A stretch of 64,000 bases of DNA from UBA668 sp046086305 (GTDB lineage Bacteria > Actinomycetota > Acidimicrobiia > Acidimicrobiales > Ilumatobacteraceae): positions 1 to 64,000 of the forward strand of contig JBJSXI010000059.1 of the NCBI GenBank assembly GCA_046086305.1, read 5' to 3'. Of this stretch, positions 1 to 8,900 are shown in pieces (position 1 is the stretch's first letter; each line of letters starts with the position of its first letter). The translations under genes were made by a program, and so were the position numbers. The notes below the pieces were generated by a model. That model ran no database searches. It had not been told where the DNA came from and saw only the letters and a program-made list of their open reading frames with translations.

Positions 1-2
1 TC

Positions 3-1196
3 ATCGACATCCGTAAGCTTTACGGCTCGACGGGCAAGTTCACCTACGATCCCGGTTTCATGTCGACTGCTGCCTGCAACTCGACCATCACCTATATCGA
101 CGGCGACAAAGGCGAACTGCTGTATCGCGGCTATCCCATCGAGCAGCTGGCGGTCAACTGCGACTTTCTGGAGACCTGCTACCTGCTGCTCAACGGTGAG
201 CTGCCGACTGCGACGGAACTTGCCGCCTGGCGTCACGACGTCACGAACCACACCTTCATCCACGAGAACATGCGGAAGCGGTTCGTCGATGGCTTCCACT
301 ACGACGCCCACCCGATGGGCATGCTGATCAGTGCGCTCGCCGCACTCGGCACGTTCTACAACGATGCCAAGGACATCCACGATCGTGCGAGCCGCGACAA
401 GCAGGTCCTGCGTCTCATCGCCAAGACGCCGACCCTGGCCGCAATGGCGTACCGATTCTCGGTCGGCCTGCCGTTCGTCTACCCGAACAACGATCTGTCA
501 TTTCCCGCCAACTTCCTCAACATGATGTGGAAGGTGGGCGACTATCACGTCGACCCGCGCCTCGAGCGGGCCATGGATGTGCTGTTTATCCTGCACGCCG
601 ACCATGAACAGAACTGCGGCACGACGGCCATGCGAATCGTCGGGAGCAGTCACGCCGACCCGTATTCGTCGGTCGCTGCGGCTGCATCAGCGCTCTATGG
701 TCCGCTCCACGGGGGCGCCAATGAGGCGGTCGTGCGTATGCTCGCCGAGATCGGGTCGATCGACAATGTGCCGGCCTTCATCTCCGAGGTGAAGTCGGGG
801 ACCGGTGGACGCCTCATGGGCTTCGGCCACCGCGTTTACAAGAACTACGACCCGCGGGCGACGATCATCAAGCGTGCCGCGTACGACGTCTTCGAGGTGA
901 CGGGGAAGAATCCGCTCCTCGACATCGCCCTGAAGCTCGAGGAGACTGCGCTGAGCGATCCCTACTTCATCGATCGGAAGCTCTACCCGAACGTCGACTT
1001 CTATTCCGGCCTCATCTACCAGGCACTCGGATTCCCGGTCGACATGTTCACTGTGCTCTTCGCCATCCCGCGTACGGCCGGCTGGCTCGCGCACTGGCAG
1101 GAACTGCTCGGCGACAAGGATCAGAAGATCAGTCGCCCGCGCCAGTGGTACACCGGCGTCGGCGAGCGTCAGTACGTGCCCGTCGAGGCGCGCTGA
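3..1196 (+). CDS. gltA: Citrate synthase (5' end outside window)
   Basis: Condenses acetyl-CoA with oxaloacetate at the entry to the TCA cycle; cytoplasmic. The frame is already open at the first bases (IDIRKLYG precedes the first Met at 60), so the N-terminus lies off the window. Landmarks of the family are visible: ILHADHEQN and GPLHGGANE with the active-site histidines, GFGHRVY followed by DPR, and NVDFYSG near the C-terminus with the catalytic Asp. The C-terminal IPRTAGWLAHW is also typical. The next gene starts 5 bases after the stop on the same strand. A 2-methylcitrate synthase is the main alternative and cannot be excluded from motifs alone. Confidence 0.93.
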   Translation: MDIRKLYGSTGKFTYDPGFMSTAACNSTITYIDGDKGELLYRGYPIEQLAVNCDFLETCYLLLNGELPTATELAAWRHDVTNHTFIHENMRKRFVDGFHYDAHPMGMLISALAALGTFYNDAKDIHDRASRDKQVLRLIAKTPTLAAMAYRFSVGLPFVYPNNDLSFPANFLNMMWKVGDYHVDPRLERAMDVLFILHADHEQNCGTTAMRIVGSSHADPYSSVAAAASALYGPLHGGANEAVVRMLAEIGSIDNVPAFISEVKSGTGGRLMGFGHRVYKNYDPRATIIKRAAYDVFEVTGKNPLLDIALKLEETALSDPYFIDRKLYPNVDFYSGLIYQALGFPVDMFTVLFAIPRTAGWLAHWQELLGDKDQKISRPRQWYTGVGERQYVPVEAR

Positions 1197-1201
1197 GCAC
1201 A

Positions 1202-2764
1202 GTGTCTGCGCCGGCCACCGCCGTCGACACGACCCAGGCCCTCCCCACGCGGCCCGTCGCATCGGCGTCGGCGGCCGTGGCCGGACTTGCCGCAGGGGCG
1301 CTCGCGCTCGGTGTCGCCGAGTTCGTGGCGGCACTCACCGATGTCGTCGGACCTGTGGCTGGTGTCGGCGCGGTGGTCGTCGAGTCCGCGCCGGGGTGGC
1401 TCGACCGGTGGGCGATCGACACACTCGGCCCGTGGAACAAGCCGGTCCTGCGCTTCGGGATCATTGTGCTCCTCGGGCTGCTCGCCGCCGCGCTCGGACG
1501 ACGCGCCGCGCGGCGGGCCGCTGAGGGCACGGCCGGAGTGCTCGCGATCGGCGCGTTCGGAGCATGGAGCGCAGCGTCACGTCCGGCAGCGTCGATGGCC
1601 GATGCCGTGCCGAGTGTGTTCGGCGCTCTCGTCGGAGCATGGGTGCTGCGCCAACTCACACGACCGCGCCCGATCGAGGTCCCCGGACCATCGCTCGCGC
1701 CACGTGGGCTCGACCGACGTCACTTCGTCGCTGCGACGACCGCATGCTTCGCTGGTGCTGGCACGCTCGGAGGAATTGCGGTCGGTATCGGGCGACGACG
1801 CGCCGGTGAAGCAGAACGAAGCACACCGCTCCTACTCCCCCGCCCCGACGAGGTGGTCGCCGTGCCGGACGGCGTCGACCTCGATCCGACGACACCATTC
1901 ATCACCCCGACGGACGACTTCTACCGGATCGACACTGCTCTTTCGATCCCGCGCCGTTCGCTCGACACATGGGAGCTGCGGGTCACCGGCCTCGTCGAGC
2001 GAGACGTCAGCCTCAACTTCCGCGACCTGCTCGAGCTCCCGCAGACGGAGCGGATCATCACCCTCTGCTGCGTCTCCAACGATGTCGGTGGGCCATACAT
2101 CGGCAACGCCCGTTGGCAGGGCGTCCTCCTTCGCGACGTACTCGATCGGGCGGGAGTTCTTCCTCAGGCAGAGCAGGTCTTCAGCACCTCGATCGATGGC
2201 TGGACCTGCGGATTTCCCGTCGCCGCGGCCTTCGATGGACGCGACGCGATGATCGCCCTCGGGATGAACGGTGCACCACTTCCCCGTGAACACGGGTTCC
2301 CCGCGCGGCTCGTGGTGCCCGGCCTGTACGGCTACGTCAGCGCGACCAAGTGGCTCCAGACCATCGAGCTCGCGACATGGGAACGCCAGGGCTACTGGAT
2401 TCCTCGAGGCTGGTCGCGAGAGGGACCGGTGAAGATCCAGTCGCGGATCGGCACACCACGTCACTCCGCGCGGCTTGCAGCCGGCCCCACACGGATCGCA
2501 GGTGTCGCCTGGGCACAGGGTCGAGGCATCGCAGCGGTCGAGGTGCGCGTCGACGATGGCGAGTGGCGGAGGGCGCGGCTGGCCACCGATGTGAGCGACG
2601 ACACGTGGCGCCAGTGGATCGTCGACTGGGACGCCACTCCGGGCGAACATACGATCAGCGTCCGGGCAACAGGCAACGACGGCGAGGTACAGACCGAGCG
2701 CCGATCACCGGTCGCACCCGACGGAGCAACCGGACATCACACGATCCGCGTCAGCGTCGACTGA
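1202..2764 (+). CDS. Membrane-anchored molybdopterin oxidoreductase (sulfite oxidase family)
   Basis: About 520 residues from a GTG at 1202, 5 bases after the citrate synthase stop. The N-terminal ~150 residues form about four hydrophobic segments (roughly 21-47, 81-99, 110-128, 134-150). Then comes a twin-arginine motif, DRRHFVAATT, at residues 171-180, leading into a fifth hydrophobic stretch. The catalytic domain follows (about 230-420); TLCCVSND carries the Cys expected to bind the molybdenum cofactor. A C-terminal Mo-co dimerisation-type domain ends the protein. The layout matches actinobacterial polytopic proteins inserted first by Sec and then by Tat, leaving the cofactor domain outside the membrane. 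The substrate is not evident; sulfite oxidation is only the family name. Confidence 0.85.
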   Translation: MSAPATAVDTTQALPTRPVASASAAVAGLAAGALALGVAEFVAALTDVVGPVAGVGAVVVESAPGWLDRWAIDTLGPWNKPVLRFGIIVLLGLLAAALGRRAARRAAEGTAGVLAIGAFGAWSAASRPAASMADAVPSVFGALVGAWVLRQLTRPRPIEVPGPSLAPRGLDRRHFVAATTACFAGAGTLGGIAVGIGRRRAGEAERSTPLLLPRPDEVVAVPDGVDLDPTTPFITPTDDFYRIDTALSIPRRSLDTWELRVTGLVERDVSLNFRDLLELPQTERIITLCCVSNDVGGPYIGNARWQGVLLRDVLDRAGVLPQAEQVFSTSIDGWTCGFPVAAAFDGRDAMIALGMNGAPLPREHGFPARLVVPGLYGYVSATKWLQTIELATWERQGYWIPRGWSREGPVKIQSRIGTPRHSARLAAGPTRIAGVAWAQGRGIAAVEVRVDDGEWRRARLATDVSDDTWRQWIVDWDATPGEHTISVRATGNDGEVQTERRSPVAPDGATGHHTIRVSVD

Positions 2765-2778
2765 CCTCGAACGGCCGG

Positions 2779-3759
2779 CTACGGACTGGTCGACACGACG
2801 ATCTTGCCGACGTTCAGGTTCGCTTCCATTCGCTCGTGCGCTGCGGCAATCTCCTCGATCGGCACGATGCAGTCGATCACCGGAGCGAGCGCACCTGCAT
2901 CGAACAGTGGGAGCACCTCGGCTGCAAATCGTCTCGTGAGCGCGACCTTCTCCTCGAGCGGCCGGTTCCGCAGCGTGGTGCCGATCCATCTTGCCCGCCG
3001 TGCGAGCAGCATGCCCACATCGACCGGTGTCCGTCCCCCACCCATCAGCCCCACCTGCACGATGGTGCCGCGTACCGCAACCGCAACGAGGTTCCGGTCG
3101 GCCTCATCGCCCGCCACCACGTCGAGTACGACGTCGAATCCGTCGGGCACACGCGTCCGCACCTCTGCGAGCCAGTCGTGGGGAGAGCGTTCGACGGCGA
3201 GATCAGCACCGAGTGCTCGACACGAGTCGAGTTTCCCCGCCGATGCTGTCACCGCGGATCGCGCCCCGATCGCACGTGCCAGTTGGATGGCAGCGGTGCC
3301 GACACCACTCGCTCCGGCATGGACGAGTGCCCAGCGTCCGCTCGTCAGGCCGCCTTGGACGACGAGCGCATCCCATGCCGTCAGGAACACCTCGGGGATC
3401 GCCGCGGCACGGACGAGGTCGACCGACTCCGGCACCCGCAACAGCTGTCGTTCGTGCACGGCGATCTGCTCGGCGTACCCGCCACCTGCCTCGATCCCCA
3501 TCACGTGGTCCCCGGGACGCCACATGGAGACCCGCTCACCGATCGAACGCACGGTGCCGGCGAACTCGAGCCCCGGGATCTCGGGCGTCCGCCGGCGGGG
3601 GTCGGGGTACAACCCGCGCCGTTGGAGCACATCGGCGCGGTTCACGGCGGTCGCGGCGATGTCGATGATCACCTCGTCGGGACCGGCCGTCGGCGCTGCG
3701 ACGTGCTCGATCTGGAGGACTTCGGGTCCGCCGTACGAGCGGAGCACAACGGCGCGCAT
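2779..3759 (-). CDS. Zinc-free quinone oxidoreductase, PIG3/QOR-type MDR protein
   Basis: A medium-chain dehydrogenase/reductase of about 326 residues that likely reduces quinones or enones with NADPH in the cytoplasm. Seen: N-terminal GroES-like fold with the family opening MRAVVLRSYGG, the segment AATAVNRADVLQRRG (typical of PIG3/QOR), the nucleotide-binding motif HAGASGVGTAAIQLA, and no structural zinc Cys cluster. I start at the internal Met at 3759 because it matches the family N-terminus and avoids the preceding HIT gene; an alternative Met at 3780 would overlap that gene by 16 bases. Convergent with the molybdoenzyme gene, with only 14 bases between stops. Confidence 0.88.
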   Translation of the reverse strand: MRAVVLRSYGGPEVLQIEHVAAPTAGPDEVIIDIAATAVNRADVLQRRGLYPDPRRRTPEIPGLEFAGTVRSIGERVSMWRPGDHVMGIEAGGGYAEQIAVHERQLLRVPESVDLVRAAAIPEVFLTAWDALVVQGGLTSGRWALVHAGASGVGTAAIQLARAIGARSAVTASAGKLDSCRALGADLAVERSPHDWLAEVRTRVPDGFDVVLDVVAGDEADRNLVAVAVRGTIVQVGLMGGGRTPVDVGMLLARRARWIGTTLRNRPLEEKVALTRRFAAEVLPLFDAGALAPVIDCIVPIEEIAAAHERMEANLNVGKIVVSTSP

Positions 3760-3764
3760 CGACG

Positions 3765-4280
3765 TCACGTGGCCGCCCATGCCTGGCGGATCTTCGACGC
3801 CGATTCCGAGAGCGGCTCGGGAAGGGTGCGGGTCTCGGCCACCGAGGTCATGAAGTTCGCGTCACCGCTCCAGCGGGGAAGCACATGGATGTGCAGATGC
3901 TCGTTGACGCTCCCACCCGCCGGACGACCGAGGTTGATCCCGACATTCACCCCACCGGGCCGATACGCCAACTTGACGGCACGGACTGCGTCGGTCACCG
4001 TCGTCCAGAGTTCGACGGCCTCCTCCGCTGCGAGGTCCTCGAGGTCGGCGACCTCCCGATAGGGGACGACGAGCATGTGACCCGATGTATAGGGAAATGC
4101 GTTCAACAGGGCGAAGACGAACTGCCCGCGATGGACGATGTGGGTTGCGTCGTCGGGTAGTCCCGAGGCGAGGATCTGACTGAAGATGCTGCCCTCGAGC
4201 CCAACCGTGCGTTCACCGAGGTCGTTCACGTACTGCGCACGCCATCCCGTCCAGATGCGATCGAGCCCCACGTCACTCAC
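3765..4280 (-). CDS. HIT-family protein, probable Ap4A phosphorylase
   Basis: A histidine-triad protein of 171 residues. The triad HLHIHVLPRW lies near residue 130 and is followed by SGDANFM. This matches the actinobacterial branch typified by Mycobacterium tuberculosis Rv2613c, a diadenosine tetraphosphate phosphorylase. It would split dinucleoside polyphosphates, by-products of aminoacyl-tRNA synthetases. Fittingly, its GTG start overlaps the stop of thrS... in the order HIT then thrS on this strand: the HIT start region (4278-4280) shares four bases with the end of thrS (GTGA), so the two are translationally coupled, as in mycobacteria where thrS and this HIT gene are also adjacent. Confidence 0.88.
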   Translation of the reverse strand: MSDVGLDRIWTGWRAQYVNDLGERTVGLEGSIFSQILASGLPDDATHIVHRGQFVFALLNAFPYTSGHMLVVPYREVADLEDLAAEEAVELWTTVTDAVRAVKLAYRPGGVNVGINLGRPAGGSVNEHLHIHVLPRWSGDANFMTSVAETRTLPEPLSESASKIRQAWAAT

Positions 4281-6250
4281 CGCGTCGCGGCGACCTGAGC
4301 CGAGACCTCGGCCTCCATCCGGGCGAGGAACACATCGAGGGGCACGCCCCGCTCGACCTCGCCGCCGCGTGGATTCACACCGAGAGTACGCCCCGCGACG
4401 TCGTCATCCCCGACGACGAGGACATAGGGCACCTTCTCGAGCTTTGCGGCCCTGATCCGCTTCCCGAGCTGATCGGCTGCATCGGCGAGATCCACCCGGA
4501 ACCCGGCCTCCACGAGCGAGTCGACGACGGACGTGGCGTAGTCGTGGTGTGCCGCTGCGACGGGCAGGACCCGAGCCTGCACAGGGGCGAGCCACGTCGG
4601 GAAGGCGCCCGCATAATGCTCGACGAGTACGCCGAAGAATCGCTCGACGGATCCGAACAACGCACGGTGGAGCATGATCGGCCGGTGGCGGGCACCATCG
4701 GCGCCGATGTACTCGAGGTCGAATCGCTCCGGCAGGTTGAAGTCGCACTGGATGGTGCTCAACTGCCAGCGGCGGCCGATCGCGTCGCTGACCTCGATGT
4801 CGATCTTCGGCCCGTAGAACGCCGCATCACCCTCCTTGACGCTGTAGTCGAGGCCGTGTCGCTCGAGTGCAGACTGCAGCGCAGAGGTCGCCTTGCTCCA
4901 GATCTCGTCGGACCCCGTGTACTTCTGTGGATCCTTCGTCGAGAGGAAGAAGGTGAATTCGTCGAAGCCAAATGCTCGCAGCACCGAGATGACGAAGTCG
5001 AGCAGTGATGCAATCTCACCGGCAAGTTGCTCGCCGGTGCAGTAGATGTGGCTGTCGTCCTGGGTGAACCCGCGGATCCGCAGAAGGCCGTGCAATGTTC
5101 CGGCTCGCTCGTAGCGGTAGACGGTGCCGAGCTCGAACAGTCGCAGCGGGAGTTCCCGATAGCTCCGCTGGCGGCTGCGGTAGATGAGGCAGTGCATCGG
5201 GCAGTTCATCGGCTTGGGGTAGTACGTGCCGTTGTCCATCTCCATCGCGGGATACATGCCGTCGCGATACCACCCGAGGTGTCCCGAGGTCTCGAACAGG
5301 TTCGCATTGGCGAGGTGCGGGGTGTAGACGAACTGGTACCCGCCCTCGGAATGTCGGCGACGGCTGTAGTCCTCCATCAACTTGCGCACGACGGCACCCT
5401 TGGGATGCCACACCGCCAGCCCGCCGCCGAGTTCCTGGGGAAAGGACAGCAGGTCGAGCTCGGTGGCCAGCTTCCGGTGATCGCGCTTCTCGGCCTCCTC
5501 GAGCCGGTGCAGGTGGTCCTCGAGCGCGGCCCTGCTCTCCCACGCCGTGCCGTAGATGCGCTGGAGCATCGGGCCCTTCTCGTTTCCTCGCCAGTACGCG
5601 CCGGCCACCTTCATCAACTTGAAGTGCCCGAGTCGACCCGTGCTCGGGACGTGCGGACCCCGACAGAGGTCGACGAACTCGGCACTGTTGCGGTACACAC
5701 TGATCGTGTCGGCACCGAGCTCGCCAGCATCATCGGCATCAGCAGATCCCGATGACACCCGGTCGATGATCTCGCGCTTGTACCGCTGCGTCGCGAAAAT
5801 CTCAGACGCCTCTGATGCCGACACTTCGAGCCGTTCGAAGGGCTGATCGGCGCGGACGATCGCCTGCATCTCCTCCTCGATCGCGGCGAGGTCGGCGTCG
5901 CTGAACGTGCGGCCGCCGGGAAGCTCGAAGTCGTAGTAGAAGCCGTCCGCGATGGCCGGGCCGATCGAGAACATCGCGCCCGGGAAGAGGCGGGTGACGG
6001 CTTGGGCCATCACATGGGCCGTGCTGTGCCGCAGCACATGGCGACCGGCATCGGAGTCCACCGTGACGATCGCCACCGTCGCCCCATCGGCAAGGGGTCG
6101 ATCGAGATCGACTTCTGCGCCGTCGACCACCGCGGCGACAGCCGCCTTGGCCAAACGGGATCCGATCGCACTCGCCAGCGAACTCGCGGTCGAGCCAGAG
6201 GGAAGGGTTCGTGTGGTGCCGTCGGGGAGCGTGACCGAGATTTCGCTCAT
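4277..6250 (-). CDS. thrS: Threonine--tRNA ligase
   Basis: Charges tRNA-Thr; 657 residues, full length for the bacterial enzyme. Domains in order: N-terminal TGS domain (about 1-62), editing domain with HSTAHVMAQA near residue 75, class II catalytic core containing MNCPMHCLIY (zinc Cys) and RYERAGTLHGLLRIRGF (motif 2 region), and a C-terminal anticodon-binding domain. The ATG at 6250 is preceded by no clear Shine-Dalgarno; a TAGACT box ends 9 bases before it, so the message may have almost no leader. The stop overlaps the start of the HIT gene by four bases. Confidence 0.97.
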   Translation of the reverse strand: MSEISVTLPDGTTRTLPSGSTASSLASAIGSRLAKAAVAAVVDGAEVDLDRPLADGATVAIVTVDSDAGRHVLRHSTAHVMAQAVTRLFPGAMFSIGPAIADGFYYDFELPGGRTFSDADLAAIEEEMQAIVRADQPFERLEVSASEASEIFATQRYKREIIDRVSSGSADADDAGELGADTISVYRNSAEFVDLCRGPHVPSTGRLGHFKLMKVAGAYWRGNEKGPMLQRIYGTAWESRAALEDHLHRLEEAEKRDHRKLATELDLLSFPQELGGGLAVWHPKGAVVRKLMEDYSRRRHSEGGYQFVYTPHLANANLFETSGHLGWYRDGMYPAMEMDNGTYYPKPMNCPMHCLIYRSRQRSYRELPLRLFELGTVYRYERAGTLHGLLRIRGFTQDDSHIYCTGEQLAGEIASLLDFVISVLRAFGFDEFTFFLSTKDPQKYTGSDEIWSKATSALQSALERHGLDYSVKEGDAAFYGPKIDIEVSDAIGRRWQLSTIQCDFNLPERFDLEYIGADGARHRPIMLHRALFGSVERFFGVLVEHYAGAFPTWLAPVQARVLPVAAAHHDYATSVVDSLVEAGFRVDLADAADQLGKRIRAAKLEKVPYVLVVGDDDVAGRTLGVNPRGGEVERGVPLDVFLARMEAEVSAQVAATR

Positions 6251-6262
6251 GGACGCCGGAGT

Positions 6263-7006
6263 CTACGGCCGGCCGGCGACGACAGCCTCGGCACCACCGT
6301 GAACGCCGACGACGACCGCAGGCTCGGGTTCGGTCCCTGCGTAGGCGTTCCGGTACTGCTGTCCGGTCAACGCCCTGATCTCGAACATCACCTCGTCGGT
6401 GATCTGCCGGAGGACGAACCGCTCGTCGTCACGTCCGCGGTGCCGTTCGACGTCGATGGGTCGCCCGATCCGGATCGTGCATTCCCTGAACGGCCGGGGC
6501 ATTCGGGCGTCGGGGGGCTGGATCTCGCGCGTGCCGATGACTCCCACCGGGAAGATCGGGCAGCCAACCGTCAATGCCAATCGGGCGACACCCGTGCGAC
6601 CCTTGTGCAGGACCCCATCTCGGCTACGCGTGCCCTCCGGGAAGATCCCGAACAGGTCGCCGCGTCGCAGGACCGCCTCGGCCACCTCGAGGGCGACGCG
6701 ACTCCGGTCGCCACCTCCGCGGTCGATGGGGATCATGCCCATCAGCGGGAACAGATACCTCGTCTTCCACGACTCCATGTACTCCGCCTTGCCCACGAAG
6801 GTGATCGGCCGTGGCACATGCAGCATGAGGAACGCCGAGTCGAGGAAACTCACATGGTTCGGTGCGAGGATCGCCGGACCCGATGTCGGCAGTTGCTCGA
6901 AACCCTCGAGGGTGAACTGCCACAGGCGCCGGCCGATCGGAAGCAGGACGCGCCTCGCCGCGCGCTGGGCACGGCCAGCACCGTCGATCCTCACGCCGCA
7001 CCCCAT
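6263..7006 (-). CDS. 1-acyl-glycerol-3-phosphate acyltransferase (PlsC family)
   Basis: Transfers a fatty acyl chain to lysophosphatidate or a related acceptor at the inner membrane face in phospholipid synthesis. Seen: the catalytic NHVSFLDS (NHxxxxD) motif near residue 50, FPEGTRSRDG near residue 125, and a proline motif FPVGVIG. Length is about 247 residues, usual for the family. The start is uncertain: ATG at 7006, or GTG at 6994 just after a possible leader ORF (see findings). It ends 12 bases before thrS on the same strand. The exact acyl acceptor cannot be told from sequence. Confidence 0.88.
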   Translation of the reverse strand: MGCGVRIDGAGRAQRAARRVLLPIGRRLWQFTLEGFEQLPTSGPAILAPNHVSFLDSAFLMLHVPRPITFVGKAEYMESWKTRYLFPLMGMIPIDRGGGDRSRVALEVAEAVLRRGDLFGIFPEGTRSRDGVLHKGRTGVARLALTVGCPIFPVGVIGTREIQPPDARMPRPFRECTIRIGRPIDVERHRGRDDERFVLRQITDEVMFEIRALTGQQYRNAYAGTEPEPAVVVGVHGGAEAVVAGRP

Positions 7007-7017
7007 GCGACCGACAT
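6991..7017 (-). other. Possible leaderless leader ORF upstream of the PlsC gene
   Basis: ATG at 7017 opens an eight-codon ORF (MSVAWGAA) that ends TGA at 6991. The TGA shares bases with an in-frame GTG of the acyltransferase at 6994 (GTGA). A TATGCT box at 7024-7029 lies exactly 6 bases before this ATG, the same spacing as the other leaderless starts in the window. If used, it would couple short-peptide translation to the acyltransferase. The alternative is a plain 12-base leader with initiation at 7006. Confidence 0.35.
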
Positions 7018-7048
7018 GAGCGGAGCATACCCCCGCGGGATTCCTCGC

Positions 7049-8170
7049 TCAGACGGAGAGGCCGAGCAACTGGATCGCCTCACGCACGCCGAGACCCGCT
7101 GCGGCCGCCCGGTCGATGCACATCAGCGCAGAGGGAGTGTCGAGATCGTCGTCGAGCGCGGCCCGGACATCGTCGACCACACCGCTCTCCCGATCTGCAT
7201 GTTCGAGCCATGCGGCGAGCCGACGTGCGCTGTCGGGCATCAGGTCGTCGTCCCACTCCCACTCGTGACGGTAGTGGTGACCAATGATCGCGAGTCTGAT
7301 CGCCCGGGGATCCCACTTCTCGCGGAGCGCATCGACGAAGACGAGATTGCCCAGGCTCTTCGACATCTTGTGTCCGTCCTTGAACACCATTGCCACGTGC
7401 ATCCAGTGACGGACGAACAACTCTCCAGTTGCCGCCTCACTCTGGGCACGCTCGCACTCGTGGTGAGGGAAGATCAGATCGCTGCCGCCCCCGTGCAGAT
7501 CGATCGTGACGCCCAACTCGCGCAGCGCGAGCGCGCTGCACTCGATGTGCCAACCCGGCCTGCCAGGACCCCACATGCTGTCCCAACTCGGCTCATCGGC
7601 CGCCGATGGCTGCCACAACACGAAGTCGAGGGGGTGGCGCTTGTGCGGGTCGTCAACATTGCCGCCACGCTCGCGTGCGTAGTCGAGCATTCGGCCCTCG
7701 TCGTAGTTGCTCACCGAACCGAATCCATCGAAGGAACTGACGTCGAAGTAGACGCTCCCGCCCGCCTCGTAGGCGTGGCCTCGGTCGAGGACCATGCCGA
7801 TGAAGCCGCGAATGTCCGGGATCGCGGAGGACGCGCGGGGTGTGCTGGCGACCGGCAGCACGTCGAGCGCTTCGAGATCGCGCTCGAAGCGTGCCTCCTC
7901 CCCTGCCGCAAGATCGAGATAGTGGACACCCAGCTGGCGAGCGCGGGCAAAGAGCGGATCATCGATGTCGGTGACGTTGCGCACACACCGCACCGCATGG
8001 CCGAGGTCGATCAACCGCCGCTGCAGGACGTCGTAGGTGACGAATGTCGCCGCATGACCAAGATGGGTCGCGTCGTACGGTGTGATGCCACAGGTGTACA
8101 TCAGCACTTCATGTCCCGGCTCGAACGGGACCACCGCTCGCCTCGACGTGTCGTACAGACGCATCGTCAC
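7049..8170 (-). CDS. mshC: Cysteine:1D-myo-inosityl-GlcN ligase of mycothiol synthesis
   Basis: Joins cysteine to GlcN-inositol in an ATP-dependent step of mycothiol biosynthesis. It is a class I synthetase-like fold of 373 residues, shorter than cysteinyl-tRNA synthetase because the C-terminal anticodon part is reduced. MshC-type signature: YTCGITPYDATHLGHAATF (zinc Cys and HIGH-like THLGHA), NVTDIDDPLF, GRPGWHIECSALAL, GGGSDLIFPHHE and the KMSKS loop HKMSKSLGN. The GTG at 8170 lies 7 bases after a TAGCGT box, suggesting a leaderless message; a second start (ATG 8164) is two codons in. A short cysS is the only real alternative, and the CGITPYDATHLGHA run argues against it. Confidence 0.88.
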   Translation of the reverse strand: MTMRLYDTSRRAVVPFEPGHEVLMYTCGITPYDATHLGHAATFVTYDVLQRRLIDLGHAVRCVRNVTDIDDPLFARARQLGVHYLDLAAGEEARFERDLEALDVLPVASTPRASSAIPDIRGFIGMVLDRGHAYEAGGSVYFDVSSFDGFGSVSNYDEGRMLDYARERGGNVDDPHKRHPLDFVLWQPSAADEPSWDSMWGPGRPGWHIECSALALRELGVTIDLHGGGSDLIFPHHECERAQSEAATGELFVRHWMHVAMVFKDGHKMSKSLGNLVFVDALREKWDPRAIRLAIIGHHYRHEWEWDDDLMPDSARRLAAWLEHADRESGVVDDVRAALDDDLDTPSALMCIDRAAAAGLGVREAIQLLGLSV

Positions 8171-8177
8171 CCCGCCG

Positions 8178-8183
8178 ACGCTA
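8178..8183 (-). promoter_or_regulatory. -10 box for leaderless mshC
   Basis: TAGCGT on the minus strand, separated by 7 bases from the GTG at 8170. This places the expected transcription start at or next to the start codon. No clear -35 is seen. Confidence 0.45.
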
Positions 8184-8196
8184 TCTGCTCCGGTGT

Positions 8197-8880
8197 TCAG
8201 GCGGAGTCTCCGTCACCCCGAGGATCACGGGTGATCCCGGTCAGTTTCGGCGCGACCCGGGTCCGATATCGCACATTGAGTTGGAGCAGCACTGCGGTGA
8301 ACGCCTCGATGGCGGTTGCGTTGGAGAGTTCGCCGGCATCGAGCGGTCGGCAGCCGGGAATACGCGCAACGAGGTCGCTGACCACACGAACAGCTCCCGC
8401 ATCGTCCCCACAGATCAACACATCACTGTCGATCGGCTCACCGATGTGACCGAGCTCGGTCGCCGGGAGGTGATGGAAGGCAGCGACCACCCGACATCGC
8501 GGCACCGCCGCCTGTACATGCGCTGCGACGCTGCCACGTGGTGGCACGAGAGGTTGGAACTCGTGCCCGACCCTGACGAGCGCATTCGCCATGCTGACCA
8601 CGATCTTCCCGTCGAGTGCCCCCGCGTATTCCTGAGCCGTCTTCGCAGAGGAGTCCCATGGTGTGGCAATCACGACGAGATCCGTTGCCGCTGCGTCGGC
8701 GTTGTCGCCGTAACCGAGCAATGGGGCCAGATCCGGCCACTTCTCGACCTGTCCGTCGCGGGCCTCCATTGCGCGGTACTTCGAACGAGAGCCGATGACC
8801 ACTTCGACCCCCACGGAGGCGAGCCGCGCCGCGAGCGCGCTCCCTGCAGGGCCCGTACCCCCCAGGATCCCGACTCGCAT
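8197..8880 (-). CDS. npdG: F420H2:NADP+ oxidoreductase
   Basis: Transfers hydride between reduced coenzyme F420 and NADP+. About 227 residues with an N-terminal Rossmann motif RVGILGGTGPAGSALA, followed by VVIGSRS in the position where the phosphate of NADP is bound, and VVIATPW and VVSMANAL typical of this family; the C-terminal part (LNVRYRTRVAPKLTGI) is also characteristic. The ATG at 8880 is chosen because MRVGILGG is the family start; six extra upstream codons are possible. It is divergent from the enoyl reductase gene, with 83 bases between them. Presence implies that this organism makes F420. Confidence 0.88.
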   Translation of the reverse strand: MRVGILGGTGPAGSALAARLASVGVEVVIGSRSKYRAMEARDGQVEKWPDLAPLLGYGDNADAAATDLVVIATPWDSSAKTAQEYAGALDGKIVVSMANALVRVGHEFQPLVPPRGSVAAHVQAAVPRCRVVAAFHHLPATELGHIGEPIDSDVLICGDDAGAVRVVSDLVARIPGCRPLDAGELSNATAIEAFTAVLLQLNVRYRTRVAPKLTGITRDPRGDGDSA

Positions 8881-8900
8881 CGCGGCAGCCTTGCACACCC

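Noticed and set aside
6002..8449. An 815-codon plus-strand frame across thrS, the acyltransferase and mshC
   Set aside because: Antisense shadow of three recognisable genes; composition is arginine/aspartate-rich with no motif.
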